This document shows positions 25,901 to 34,378 of a DNA stretch of 64,000 nt, one piece after another. This DNA comes from an uncultured Clostridia bacterium. GTDB lineage: Bacteria; Bacillota; Clostridia; TANB77; CAG-508. The stretch's first letter is position 1. The number at the start of each line of letters is the position of its first letter. The notes beneath the pieces are model-generated. The model was given only the letters and a program-made list of their open reading frames with translations. It did not search any database and was not told the origin of the DNA. The position numbers were made by a program, and so were the translations under genes. The stretch lies in assembly GCA_928721915.1 (NCBI GenBank), contig CAKMVZ010000003.1, positions 62,001 to 126,000 on the forward strand. Direction: 5' to 3'.

Positions 25901-26449
25901 CTTATCAATAATTTCATTATCATTTTCGTTCTTCCATTTTGAAATAATATCTAAAGCAACATCAAAATATGTATTTATAACAATGTTATTTATATTTTCT
26001 CTTTCTAATGCTTCTGTTAAAGCTAATAAAAATGCTTGATTAATATTGTTGTAATTACTATTAATGATTACAGGCATAAATTTTTGTTTTTTATCTCGTA
26101 TAGCTTTTATTTTTATATAAATATTAGGATTAATTTTATTTATTTTATTTAATAAATCTTCGATTATATTGGTATCTTCATCTTTATAATCATTTAATAA
26201 AGTTAATAATACTAATAATAAATGAGATTTTCCTTTTCCATAAGGACCAACTAATATAGTAGATTTATTAAAATTTCCAAATATACTATCAAAATAATGC
26301 TCTAATACTTCACAGCTATCTGAAGTTGGAATATATTCTTTTATTTTGTTTATATTATTTATATCAAATTGCAAATTAATTGAATATTGAAAGGTTTCAT
26401 TTATTTTTACAAATTCTGAATGTTTCAAAGCCTTATTCTCCTCCCTCAA
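22937..26449 (-). CDS. sspC: Large P-loop ATPase, SspC-like
   Basis: A 1170-residue protein with an N-terminal P-loop (VGPYGKGKSHLLL, about residues 67-79) and Walker B-like LVIFDEFSKFLEY. Long helical regions follow, rich in asparagine and lysine. It overlaps the end of the DUF4007 gene by 17 bases and is followed by the cysteine desulfurase. In SspABCD systems the C component is the ATPase, so this is the best candidate. It is larger than I expect for SspC and also has a BrxC-like look, so the symbol is provisional. Confidence 0.65.
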   Translation of the reverse strand: MREENKALKHSEFVKINETFQYSINLQFDINNINKIKEYIPTSDSCEVLEHYFDSIFGNFNKSTILVGPYGKGKSHLLLVLLTLLNDYKDEDTNIIEDLLNKINKINPNIYIKIKAIRDKKQKFMPVIINSNYNNINQAFLLALTEALERENINNIVINTYFDVALDIISKWKNENDNEIIDKFNNCLKKKKTTLKQLEDGLKIYNESYYEIFKDVYTCVLHGIEFNPLINTDIIKYYKDVNYKIAQIGYTGMLVIFDEFSKFLEYVGNESMMRDLKILQDFAELSSRSSSKEQILFSCITHKAINSYIKNLKDDKANAFKTVEGRFKEIYFNRSMEQNYEIIEQTIKKSSKFPAYINKYLDENAKFYNDLKNEFNFCRISNADNLLFKGCYPLNPVTVFAVINLSEKIAQNERTLFTFLTDDDVYSFKYYINNNNSSELFNIDKIYDYFYNIIKKENNEQIKEIWIKAENAISKTNDLIEINILKSIAIIYMINDFENFSPVNTSLKLSLNLQEKIFDEKINNLIEKGIIKRKKTNKLLEFSTVYNKEVLNEINIIKHNKFEKISFSQSIEKICDLGYVLPRRYNQNYKLTRFFKNIFITEFELNNLKSFKVYFEKYNADGIVLNLLRENNNLDKTVENFNKIDDSKAILKIPNKIISTEILEALKEIEAINYYKNSEKLEDDILREINSILSENNELIQTEIENTFQDNNSYIIYNGNEYMSNCISSVSSDICEKIYSESPIVNNEMINKQKISTPIAKARNIVIESIINRSTDLITSPTSAEATIYKATAEKKDNADIKRVTKLIESYIKQTETKGKNNFESLYKKLKKEPFNIRDGIIPIFLALAFENYSNNIILYYKNKEIELNSTNISKIIDEPENYYIVLEAGTQEKSNFISNMMRLYKLNITDDQRNNIKLLMYELKKWTLSLPRITRELSIINEIIKEKGIIIFKNELLKADLNNNEFLFKTLKEIFEESNYNNLFKKISDAKLELDDYFLNYEKYIIEQFKNLFDKSNNNSLNKILKDWYKSIGNKIKHLVLKTETKQLLDYIDEIETFNDNEIIENISYILLGYYIEDWQENSYSLFFNSIEYIIEELKTAKINDSNKIEISLKNEDGNSIIKYIDNVNISSIGKTLMTNLEDTIEEYADSINQSEKIKILMNILNKYM

Positions 26450-27287
26450 ATTCTAATTTAAAGATATTTTCTAAATCTAGTTTTTTATTAAAATATACCA
26501 TATTTAGTCCTGCTGTTCTATTTATAGTTATATATTTATCTTTTTTTAACATATCTAAATATTCGTTTAAAGTTATTTTATCTAAATTTAGTAGATTACA
26601 AACCGAATTATTTCCTTTTATTAATTCGTCAATGCTTATATTATCTTCATTTGTTTGCTGAAGTATTGCCCAGTAAACAATATATTTATTCAAATATGAA
26701 ATATTAGACAATTCTCGTTTATATGTATCTTTACTTATTTTTCTTATTAATTTTAAGTCAGTTAGAGGACATATAAAATTATCTTCAGGTGTACCATCTT
26801 TTTCTTCGATAAGATAAGTTTTTAACAAAACGGATATTTCATCTGACAATACCTTTTCATTATATTCAAAATTATCAGCTTCTAATAATTCGCATATTTG
26901 TTCATATAAATCTTTTTTAGAAAAAGTTTTAAAATGACATTTATTAAAAAATAAATTCCATATATATGCTTTATCGACATTTAATACTAGATTTAAATGA
27001 ATCAAATATAATGTAAACTTATTTTCAATATATTTATCATATTTATATATAAGTTGTCCTAATTTGCTTAATACATATTCATTTTTTTTGTTATCATTAA
27101 TTAAACTTGTGGCTTGTAACCAATATTTTAATGACTTGACCATATTAGTTCCTATTCCAAATATATCAGTTTGATCCTTTTCAGAAAAAACTTTTGAATT
27201 ATTTGAAACTTCAATTAATCCTTTTGTTAACCATCCTTCACGTATTGAAAAACTTTCATGACCTTTCATTTTAATTTTATCTGCCAT
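26433..27287 (-). CDS. sspB: DUF4007 protein, SspB-like
   Basis: A 284-residue DUF4007 protein. The N-terminus has the family pattern GHESFSIREGWLTKGL... FGIGTNMVKSLKYWLQAT. In Ssp systems, SspB is the DUF4007 protein that nicks DNA during single-strand phosphorothioation. The gene lies between the sulfurtransferase-like gene (16-base gap) and the ATPase gene (overlap), matching the sspBCD grouping. I see no independent nuclease motif. Confidence 0.8.
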   Translation of the reverse strand: MADKIKMKGHESFSIREGWLTKGLIEVSNNSKVFSEKDQTDIFGIGTNMVKSLKYWLQATSLINDNKKNEYVLSKLGQLIYKYDKYIENKFTLYLIHLNLVLNVDKAYIWNLFFNKCHFKTFSKKDLYEQICELLEADNFEYNEKVLSDEISVLLKTYLIEEKDGTPEDNFICPLTDLKLIRKISKDTYKRELSNISYLNKYIVYWAILQQTNEDNISIDELIKGNNSVCNLLNLDKITLNEYLDMLKKDKYITINRTAGLNMVYFNKKLDLENIFKLEFEGGE

Positions 27288-27303
27288 TTTTTACTCCAAT
27301 CTG

Positions 27304-29040
27304 TTACTCGCTGTTAAGTTTTGTTCTTAAAACCTTTTTCATAAAGCATCCTCCTGAAAAATGTTTTACACATTCTAAACAGCCTACACATTTATTTTCA
27401 TCGATTTTATAGCTAATATTTTCTGTATCAGCTACATTTGTTATCTTAATACTTCCGAATTTGCAATTACTTTCACAAGCCAAACAACCAATACATGTTT
27501 GAAATTTTGTGATTTGATTTTTTATTAATATTTCTGATATTTTCATATCTTTAAATGGTTCTATAAATTTTAATACTGTAACTTTTAGTTTATTTTGATC
27601 AATTCTTCCTGTAAGTTTTAGAAGTGGCTCGTTGGTTTTTCTTTGTAAAATATAAACTTCATTTAATCTTTTGTTACCAATAGTATAATTTGGATTTCCA
27701 AATGGTTTAAATAATTCATATAAATTTTCATTTATGTTCTTTGTTAATTCAAAATTCAATGTATTTTCTATTAAAACACATGGTTTAAATTCTACCACAG
27801 CATTTTTACTAAATGATAAGCCATTACCACCCTGTCTTGCTTTCCAACCTCCTGATGAAATATAATCTTCTGGATCAGGTTTTCCAACATTTTTAGCAAA
27901 ATCTATTAGAATGTCACGAAAAACATTATACTCTTCAGTCATGTATATAGATGATAAATATTCTGACCAGTTACTATTATTTGGGCAACACCAACAGCCA
28001 ACTCTTGAAAATCCTTGTTTATATGCTTCATTAAAATCTACATCATTAGATATAATGTATAACCATATATCAAATTCTTGCCAATCAATTAAAGGTGCAA
28101 CAGTATGTTGTTTAGAAATTTTTGAACTATCGCTTTCACGTTCATACTTACTTCTTGCAGTTGATTCTGCTCTTCGAATTCCTTGAAATGTTAGGATGTT
28201 AAGCTTGTCTTTGAATGTAGAATCAATCTTTCTAGTTATTGCTCCAGTTTTAAATATAGTACAACACCATCTCATTAATCTACTAGGTGGTCCAATAACT
28301 TTGCACAACTCATTAAAATCTTGTTCTTTGTTTTTTGCAACAAGCATAGGTGTCCTTTTATGTCTTTCTCTAAATCTTTTAATATAAGGTTCAGTAGTCG
28401 GATATTCGAGTGTTGTATCTCCATATACATGTATAATATCTTCTTTTCCTAAAGCTCTCATAACAATATCACTTGTTACAGTTGAATCTTTTCCACCACT
28501 AAATGAAACGAACATGCAATCATCTGAATAGTTTTTTGACTGTTCTTTTATGTAGTTTATAGCTTCTGTGGTAATATAGTTTAATCTTATTTTGTTAGCT
28601 TCTATAAATTTTTTAATAAAATCTTGCTTATAATAATTTTCTTCATAATATTGATTTTTTTCTTTGTTATCATTTATACGCTTTTTAATAATTTTATAAT
28701 CCAATTGAGTAGCTTCTTTAACTGAAAATTTTATTTTCTTTCCATCAACAATATATTTATTGCCAGAAATATTCCATACTGAATGATTTGCAAACTCAAA
28801 AGGCTTATTTCTTATACATTCTAACAACAATCTTTCTTCAGCAAACACAGGTCGAATATCAGTACCTATGTAATTTGCTTCTTCATTGCAACAAGAACAT
28901 ATTTTATTATATAATGGAATGTTGCAATGTTTACACCAATATATTTCACTTTTTTTGATTTGAGTTCTATTATTACAAACAGGACATATACTTGTTTCAC
29001 ACTCTAAATCGTTACAATTGCTACACGAATAAATTATCAT
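27304..29040 (-). CDS. sspD: PAPS-reductase-like sulfurtransferase with zinc ribbon and ferredoxin domains (SspD-like)
   Basis: A 578-residue modular protein. Residues 1-60 hold several CxxC pairs (zinc ribbons). The PP-loop ATP-pyrophosphatase motif FVSFSGGKDSTV starts the PAPS-reductase domain, followed by YGDTTLEYP and GCWCCPNN. The C-terminus is a ferredoxin-like domain with CIGCLACESNC and CVGCLECV. It probably adenylates DNA phosphate and inserts sulfur delivered by SspA. It is the first gene of the operon. The domain set is richer than in classic DndC. Confidence 0.85.
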   Translation of the reverse strand: MIIYSCSNCNDLECETSICPVCNNRTQIKKSEIYWCKHCNIPLYNKICSCCNEEANYIGTDIRPVFAEERLLLECIRNKPFEFANHSVWNISGNKYIVDGKKIKFSVKEATQLDYKIIKKRINDNKEKNQYYEENYYKQDFIKKFIEANKIRLNYITTEAINYIKEQSKNYSDDCMFVSFSGGKDSTVTSDIVMRALGKEDIIHVYGDTTLEYPTTEPYIKRFRERHKRTPMLVAKNKEQDFNELCKVIGPPSRLMRWCCTIFKTGAITRKIDSTFKDKLNILTFQGIRRAESTARSKYERESDSSKISKQHTVAPLIDWQEFDIWLYIISNDVDFNEAYKQGFSRVGCWCCPNNSNWSEYLSSIYMTEEYNVFRDILIDFAKNVGKPDPEDYISSGGWKARQGGNGLSFSKNAVVEFKPCVLIENTLNFELTKNINENLYELFKPFGNPNYTIGNKRLNEVYILQRKTNEPLLKLTGRIDQNKLKVTVLKFIEPFKDMKISEILIKNQITKFQTCIGCLACESNCKFGSIKITNVADTENISYKIDENKCVGCLECVKHFSGGCFMKKVLRTKLNSE

Positions 29041-29153
29041 TATATTCTCCTGTTCTTAAAATTTTCCACTATTATTCTACATTAAAAACAAAAATTTTAC
29101 AACAGATTTATGGAAGAAAATTTATTTTTTTTATTTTTTTATCCATAAATTAA

Positions 29154-29181
29154 TTATCTAATTAATTCATTAGTTAGATAA
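29154..29181. promoter_or_regulatory. Inverted repeats upstream of the phosphorothioation operon
   Basis: TTATCTAATTAA (29154-29165) pairs with 29170-29181 with one mismatch. A second pair, TTTATGGA/TCCATAAA, spans about 29107-29149. Both lie between the 29211 gene and sspD, so they may be a terminator plus operator. Confidence 0.5.
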
Positions 29182-29210
29182 TAAGAACTAATGTTTTGAT
29201 GGCAATGCTA

Positions 29211-29690
29211 TTATTGTGTTAATCTCAATACATTGCTTATTTTCTTATATGGTCGCTTATTATTTATTCCTTTTAAAAATAGTTCATCAATTTTTTCAAG
29301 ATCTTGTTGATATACACCTATAAATTTATATTCGTCCTTATTTTTTCTGAATATATAAATTATCCTCTTTCCCCAATATTCGTTATATCTTTCTATGCGT
29401 TCATTTGTATTTTTATATATTTCGTAAAAATAATTATCAGAAACTTCATCAGACCAATCTAATGATTGCTCTTTAGTAAACATTATTCCTTCATTATTAT
29501 TTAATATATAACTTCCTTTCATCCACATTTTTACATTTATATTAAATAATTTTAGGATTTCAACAATATATTTAAAGCCAACTTCGTCATCAGTTGTTAA
29601 TGTGCCTTTTTTTAATATTGATTTAATTTTCTCATTATCTATTTCTAATCTTTTTTTATCATACAAAAATTCTTCTTCCTCAAATTTCAT
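29211..29690 (-). CDS. Hypothetical protein
   Basis: A 159-residue soluble protein beginning MKFEEEEFLYDKKRLEID. The C-terminal half has a beta-rich stretch (YWGKRIIYIFRKNKDEYKFIGVYQQD), typical of small DNA-binding or restriction-associated domains, but I do not recognise it. It lies just upstream of the Ssp cluster, separated by inverted repeats, and 20 bases after a membrane-protein gene. It could belong to either unit. Confidence 0.6.
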   Translation of the reverse strand: MKFEEEEFLYDKKRLEIDNEKIKSILKKGTLTTDDEVGFKYIVEILKLFNINVKMWMKGSYILNNNEGIMFTKEQSLDWSDEVSDNYFYEIYKNTNERIERYNEYWGKRIIYIFRKNKDEYKFIGVYQQDLEKIDELFLKGINNKRPYKKISNVLRLTQ

Positions 29691-29710
29691 TTCTATTCAC
29701 TCATAAATCT

Positions 29711-30364
29711 TTATAATATTTCTTCATCATGGTAATTTCCTTTGTCATCCATATGAACGTCCATAAAACATTCTTCACAATATCCATCATATAGTTCATA
29801 TTCTTCATAAGATATTTTTTTAAAACACAATTCACACTCATAATCTAATTTTTCTTCTTCATCAAAAATATCATTTTCTACTTCTTCATTAATATCATTA
29901 TTTATTTCGGAAAAATACTTTGTTCTTGATGTTTGAGTATTAACATTTGGTACAGGATGTATTATTTTTGATTCGTTATAATTAATAGTTTTGATTTCTT
30001 CTGTTCTATCTTTTTTTTCTACATATATAAAACTAATTAAAAATAGAGTTATTATTATAAATAAAATTATTATTCCAACAAAAGTTGGTATATAATCTGA
30101 TATGCAAATATATGTTATAGTATAAGCAATATATATAAAAGAATTTTCAATATCAAATACTTTTATTAAGGCTATTCCTAATGGAAATAAACTACCAAAT
30201 ATTATACCATGTTTAATATCTAGATTATTATCTACAGAATACACATATCCAGCATAACCAAATAATATAGTTAATACTACAAATATTAGAAGAGGTTTTA
30301 TCAACTCATTTAAGTCTTTTGAAATAAGCTCTTTTTTAATATCTTCATCACTTTTTACTCTCAT
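29711..30364 (-). CDS. Membrane protein with C-terminal zinc-finger-like CxxC pairs
   Basis: A 217-residue protein with about four transmembrane helices (residues 20-110) and a cytoplasmic C-terminal tail. The tail holds two CxxC pairs (CELC and CEEC, about residues 176-199), likely binding zinc. It has no recognised family. It lies between two unknown genes downstream of an orphan response regulator on the same strand; that neighbourhood may be one operon for an envelope response. Confidence 0.6.
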   Translation of the reverse strand: MRVKSDEDIKKELISKDLNELIKPLLIFVVLTILFGYAGYVYSVDNNLDIKHGIIFGSLFPLGIALIKVFDIENSFIYIAYTITYICISDYIPTFVGIIILFIIITLFLISFIYVEKKDRTEEIKTINYNESKIIHPVPNVNTQTSRTKYFSEINNDINEEVENDIFDEEEKLDYECELCFKKISYEEYELYDGYCEECFMDVHMDDKGNYHDEEIL

Positions 30365-30388
30365 TCATATAATCCTCACTTCTTAATA

Positions 30389-30964
30389 TTATTTATTATT
30401 ATTTTGCTTTTTATATTTATCTTTAAATATTTCTTTTGATAAACTTCTTAAATCAGATGGTGTAGAAAAATCGGAATAGTAGCTATCTTCATAATCTCCT
30501 ACAATGTGAAATCTATAACTATGAGAATTTGCCTCTCCAAATGGTTTTATCTCGTATTTTAAATCTAAATATTCTCTTAGTAATGTGTTACAAATATTAT
30601 CTAATGAATCTTTTTTATTTTCATTAAAACTCATGTAACTACCTTGTATCTCTCCATATTGCTTTACTAATTCTTCTATTTGGGCAACTGTTATCTTTTC
30701 CCCTTTGGAATTAGTAATATATTTTGAATCACTTGTATAAGTATTTATTTCTGCTTTTGGTATTATTTCATCTGTCCATTCATCATATTTAATATTATCT
30801 GACCATCCTGTATATCCATATTGTTGATATTCTTTATCCATATCATTATTTACTGCAAAGAATATTACTCCAAATAATACTATTACAATTATAAGTATCC
30901 ATCTTAATTTATATATTATATAAGCTCCTCCTAATTGCGAAAAGATATCGTTACTCTTTGACAT
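30389..30964 (-). CDS. Membrane-anchored hypothetical protein
   Basis: A 191-residue protein with one transmembrane helix (about residues 21-43, WILIIVIVLFGVIFFAV) and a soluble external domain (KYITNSKGEKITVAQIEELV... SYRFHIVGDYEDSYYSDFST). No known family. AGGAG precedes the ATG. It is 24 bases upstream of the zinc-tailed membrane protein gene. Confidence 0.6.
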   Translation of the reverse strand: MSKSNDIFSQLGGAYIIYKLRWILIIVIVLFGVIFFAVNNDMDKEYQQYGYTGWSDNIKYDEWTDEIIPKAEINTYTSDSKYITNSKGEKITVAQIEELVKQYGEIQGSYMSFNENKKDSLDNICNTLLREYLDLKYEIKPFGEANSHSYRFHIVGDYEDSYYSDFSTPSDLRSLSKEIFKDKYKKQNNNK

Positions 30965-31106
30965 ATAATCAACTCCTCCTGTTTAAATAAAATGCACATA
31001 AAATACTATCTTATTTTATATCATATTTCCTATTTTTTAACAACAGATTTAGACAAATTTAGACAAAAAAATATACCAGTCAAACTGCTGGTATAATAAT
31101 GAAAAC

Positions 31107-31835
31107 TTAAAAATTATATTTAAGATTTATCTTATGAAACTTGTCTAAAAGGTTATTATATTCTTCTCTGCTTACTCCAGTATTTTCTAACAATTTAATA
31201 CTTGCTTTTTCTTCTTCTGACATGTCTTTTTCCATTCCATCCTCATAGTAATATAAAATATAATCTCCGTCTAATTCTTCAAATTCTCTTTCTGTATATA
31301 TTTTATCTTTTACAGATATTCCTAGTTTTTTTAATATTTCAAAATCTTCTTCATTAAAGTATTTTTTTAAATCAACCAATTCTTCAGTAGAGTATTTTTC
31401 ATACCATTTCTTATACTCTTCACTTGGTTCAAAATGTGCTGCATTTGTTTCCATTTCTAATTCATATATCACTTCAGATATAGCACTTGGTAAATCCGTT
31501 TCTCTTGAGCTTTTGTTTACTACAATACTTATTCCCATTTGCATACATTTATTATTAAAATTATATCCATAATCAGCAGTAACTAAAATAAATTTAGGAA
31601 CTGAATCTAAATTTGAATTATATATTTTTTGAACTACATCTACCCCATTCATGTTTGGCATTTGATTATCTGTTATAACAATATCTGGTTTCAATTCAAG
31701 TATCATATCATATTCTTGTTGTCCATTATAAGCTAATCCTATAACTTCAATACTTTCATTTTTTTCTGCAATTTTCTTATTTGTTTGAGCTATTATCTCA
31801 ATATCATCTGCTATAAGAACTTTAAATTTTTTCAT
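31107..31835 (-). CDS. Orphan response regulator with atypical C-terminal domain
   Basis: A 242-residue protein. Residues 1-125 form a receiver domain: KVLIADD, phosphoacceptor Asp in IVITDNQMPNMNG, then LVTADYG and a Lys in VVNKSS. The last 110 residues are acidic and helical (EELVDLKKYFNEEDFEILKKLG) and do not look like a DNA-binding output domain. No histidine kinase is nearby, so signalling probably involves a host kinase or protein-protein output. A promoter (TTGAAT, 18 bases, TATAAT; about 31900-31871) lies upstream. Confidence 0.8.
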   Translation of the reverse strand: MKKFKVLIADDIEIIAQTNKKIAEKNESIEVIGLAYNGQQEYDMILELKPDIVITDNQMPNMNGVDVVQKIYNSNLDSVPKFILVTADYGYNFNNKCMQMGISIVVNKSSRETDLPSAISEVIYELEMETNAAHFEPSEEYKKWYEKYSTEELVDLKKYFNEEDFEILKKLGISVKDKIYTEREFEELDGDYILYYYEDGMEKDMSEEEKASIKLLENTGVSREEYNNLLDKFHKINLKYNF

Positions 31836-31941
31836 ATATTAACTCACTTTCTCTATTAAAAAGGTTAAATAAAATTATAACACCTTTTATAGTATAAATT
31901 CAATATTTTTTTCATACACTATTATAACACATTTTTTGCTT

Positions 31942-31961
31942 TTGTTCATTAGCAAGGAATA
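31942..31961 (+). promoter_or_regulatory. 20-bp shared regulatory motif, copy 1
   Basis: TTGTTCATTAGCAAGGAATA, identical to the reverse complement of 62103-62122. It lies about 45 bases before the XRE regulator gene at 32006. The start TTGTTC can act as a -35. Confidence 0.55.
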
Positions 31962-32005
31962 AATAAAATCTATGTTTATTATAAAATGTCAACGGAGGGA
32001 TTTGT

Positions 32006-32239
32006 ATGAAACATAGAGAAACACCAAAACATAATTTAATTTATAAAAATCTTTCAAATTTTAGAAAAGCAAAAAAACTTTCTTATGAAGATTTATTAAG
32101 AGAATTAAACCTAAAAGGTATAACAATGCATAAGACTGCACTTTATAACATTGAACATAATATTAGATCAGTGAAAGATTTTGAATTAAAAGCATTTGCA
32201 GAAATATTTAATAAAAAAATGGAAGATTTTTTTGAATAG
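32006..32239 (+). CDS. XRE-family transcriptional regulator
   Basis: A 77-residue helix-turn-helix protein: NLSNFRKAKKLSYEDLLREL, then TALYNIEHNIRSVKDFELKAFAEIFN, the usual Cro/CI fold. It is one of the few rightward genes in this part, flanked by a 20-bp motif upstream that recurs once elsewhere in the element. CGGAGGG lies before ATG 32006. It is a candidate repressor of element genes. Confidence 0.85.
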   Translation: MKHRETPKHNLIYKNLSNFRKAKKLSYEDLLRELNLKGITMHKTALYNIEHNIRSVKDFELKAFAEIFNKKMEDFFE

Positions 32240-32243
32240 ATTA

Positions 32244-32276
32244 AAAAGCACCATTATCAGTCGATATAGTGCTTTT
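32244..32276. terminator. Bidirectional terminator between the XRE gene and yolD-like gene
   Basis: AAAAGCAC (32244-32251) pairs with GTGCTTTT (32269-32276), with A and T runs on the outer sides. The two flanking genes converge here. Confidence 0.7.
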
Positions 32277-32281
32277 ATTTT

Positions 32282-32716
32282 TTATTCAAAAAATTTAAAA
32301 ACTTCTCCTGAAATATCAATTATTTCATTTATAGGTATTTCAGTTTTATCTTCTAAAATAATTAATTGTTTAATAGTATCTATCTTTTTTATAATACCAG
32401 TTACATTTATATATTTTCCACCATCTTTAGTTAAGTCAGGTACAAAATAAGTAAATATAATTTCATGTTTCTTTTTAATTTGTTCTGAAAGCATTTGAAT
32501 TTTACTATCTAGTATATTTCTCAATTCATCATCAATATCTATCCTCTCTCCCACTTCTCTTGCTGTTTCTGTTACTGCTTCTTCATATCCAGTTAATGCA
32601 GCAAAAGGAGCAAATTGAGCAGAACGAGCATATAAAGACATTGGTGGATGTTTTTTTGACTTGTGATGTTCCATATTAATTATATCATCATATTTATGAC
32701 TATATTCTAATTTCAT
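32282..32716 (-). CDS. YolD-like protein
   Basis: A 144-residue YolD-like protein, the usual partner of UvrX/UmuC-type polymerases on plasmids and integrative elements. The family core is PPMSLYARSAQFAPFAALTGYEEAV. The C-terminus has the beta-rich GTIxxID-type part (INVTGIIKKIDTIKQLIILED). Its start overlaps the polymerase stop, so translation is coupled. It may modulate the polymerase or the SOS response. Confidence 0.85.
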   Translation of the reverse strand: MKLEYSHKYDDIINMEHHKSKKHPPMSLYARSAQFAPFAALTGYEEAVTETAREVGERIDIDDELRNILDSKIQMLSEQIKKKHEIIFTYFVPDLTKDGGKYINVTGIIKKIDTIKQLIILEDKTEIPINEIIDISGEVFKFFE

Positions 32717-34218
32717 TAACTTCTATGTCCTCCTATCTGTCCGTTTCTTTCAATTGTAGTGCCACCTGCTACAAAGTTCATTCCTTTAAGAATAGCATTT
32801 TTACCATATCTTGATTTTATATTTAATACTGCCTTTTGTAATGATTTTTCTGCTCTTTCTTTTTGTCTTTTTTTAGCTAGTTCATTATAATCTATAAACA
32901 TATCCATTTGTTCGTAAGTTAAAATATTTTTATAATCATCTTCATTTACTACATCACAAGCTGTTAAAGTAACTCTTCTAACATATAAATCTTTATTGAT
33001 AATATTATCGTATAATTCTACAAATTTATCTGTGATAATTTTAGTTGATGCAGTTTTATGGTCAATATTTATCGTTCCATGTGCATGTTTAGGAACTTCT
33101 CTACCATAATGGTCTAACTTTATCTCTCCATCATAAAAATGGCTTAAATTTGATTTTGAAAGGTTACAGATGTCATATCCTATCTCTAATACAAGTTTAC
33201 TTGTTATTAAATCTTTTTTAACTAAATCTAATGATAAAAGTTCTGCCATTTCTTTTACTATAAGTCTTGTTTTGTTATAATCGTATGGCTCTTTTAAAAC
33301 TTGCCCAGAGCTTAAACTATTTGTTACTGGCTTATATGATTTTACACTATCAATTGTACATGGTTCATAACCCCAAGCATGATCTATAAGTAATTCAGCA
33401 TTAATTCCAAATAATTTATATAGTTTTTCATCATCTTTTACAGATTGTTTAGCAACATCTCCCATAGTGAACATTCCGTTCATTTCTAATTTTTGAGATA
33501 TACCTTTTCCAACTCTCCAAAAATCTGTTAGAGGTTTATGATTCCATAGATATTTTCTATATGCAAATTCATCTAACCCTGCAATTCGTACTCCGTATTT
33601 ATCTGCTTCAGTATGTTTTGCTACAATATCCATTGCAACTTTTGCAAGATACATATTTGTACCAATACCACAAGTTGCAGTTATTCCAGTTTCTTTTAAA
33701 ACATCTTGAATAACTTTAGTAGCAAGTTCTCTTGGAGTACAATTATAGGTTTGCAAATAATGTGTTACATCTATAAAAACCTCATCTATTGAATAAACAT
33801 ATATATCTTCCATTGAAAACCATTTCAAATATATATCTACAATTTTTGTGCTATATTGCATATAATAACTCATTCTTGGAGGAGCAACTATATATGCTAA
33901 TTCTAAATCATTATTATTTTTCAATGCTATATCATCATAAGAACTGCATGTAAAAGTATGATTTGGTGCATTGAATTTTCTATGTTCGTTTATTTCCTTT
34001 ACTTTTTGTACTACCTCATATAATCTTGCTCTTCCTGGTATTCCATATTGTTTTAATGAAGGACTAACAGCTAAACATATTGTTTTTTCTGTTCTACTAC
34101 TATCAGCAACAACTAGATTTGTTGTAAGTGGATTTAATCCTCTTTCTTGACATTCTACAGAAGCATAAAAGCTTTTTAAATCAATTGCAATATAGATATT
34201 TTGATATTTATTATCCAA
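32716..34218 (-). CDS. Y-family DNA polymerase (UvrX/UmuC-like)
   Basis: A 500-residue translesion polymerase. Catalytic segments: YIAIDLKSFYASVEC and VYSIDEVFIDVT with the acidic pair; then TATCGIGTNMYLAKVAMD and the helix-hairpin-helix PLTDFWRVGKGISQKL. Elements use such enzymes for DNA damage tolerance during establishment. A LexA-type box (34281-34294) overlaps its promoter, so expression is probably SOS-inducible. Confidence 0.92.
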   Translation of the reverse strand: MDNKYQNIYIAIDLKSFYASVECQERGLNPLTTNLVVADSSRTEKTICLAVSPSLKQYGIPGRARLYEVVQKVKEINEHRKFNAPNHTFTCSSYDDIALKNNNDLELAYIVAPPRMSYYMQYSTKIVDIYLKWFSMEDIYVYSIDEVFIDVTHYLQTYNCTPRELATKVIQDVLKETGITATCGIGTNMYLAKVAMDIVAKHTEADKYGVRIAGLDEFAYRKYLWNHKPLTDFWRVGKGISQKLEMNGMFTMGDVAKQSVKDDEKLYKLFGINAELLIDHAWGYEPCTIDSVKSYKPVTNSLSSGQVLKEPYDYNKTRLIVKEMAELLSLDLVKKDLITSKLVLEIGYDICNLSKSNLSHFYDGEIKLDHYGREVPKHAHGTINIDHKTASTKIITDKFVELYDNIINKDLYVRRVTLTACDVVNEDDYKNILTYEQMDMFIDYNELAKKRQKERAEKSLQKAVLNIKSRYGKNAILKGMNFVAGGTTIERNGQIGGHRS

Positions 34219-34253
34219 CTTTCACACCTCCAAACAATAGTTCTTTTCTTCTG

Positions 34254-34294
34254 CTATTCTATCACATTATTTTCTATTTGTAAACAGTTGTTCG
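34254..34294 (-). promoter_or_regulatory. LexA box and promoter of the polymerase operon
   Basis: On the minus strand, CGAACAACTGTTTA (34294-34281) fits the Firmicute SOS box CGAAC-N4-GTTYG except for the last base. It overlaps the -35 TTTACA, followed by 17 bases and TAGAAT. The polymerase gene starts about 40 bases downstream. Confidence 0.75.
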
Positions 34295-34314
34295 AGATTA
34301 AATATAAAAAATAA

Positions 34315-34334
34315 GAGAGAATTTTTTAATTCTC
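34315..34334 (-). terminator. Hairpin terminator after the acyltransferase gene
   Basis: GAGAATT (34317-34323) pairs with AATTCTC (34328-34334), with a T-rich run on the minus-strand 3' side. Confidence 0.65.
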
Positions 34335-34378
34335 CCCTATATGTTTGTTTACAATACCAAAATATTGTACACATCTTA

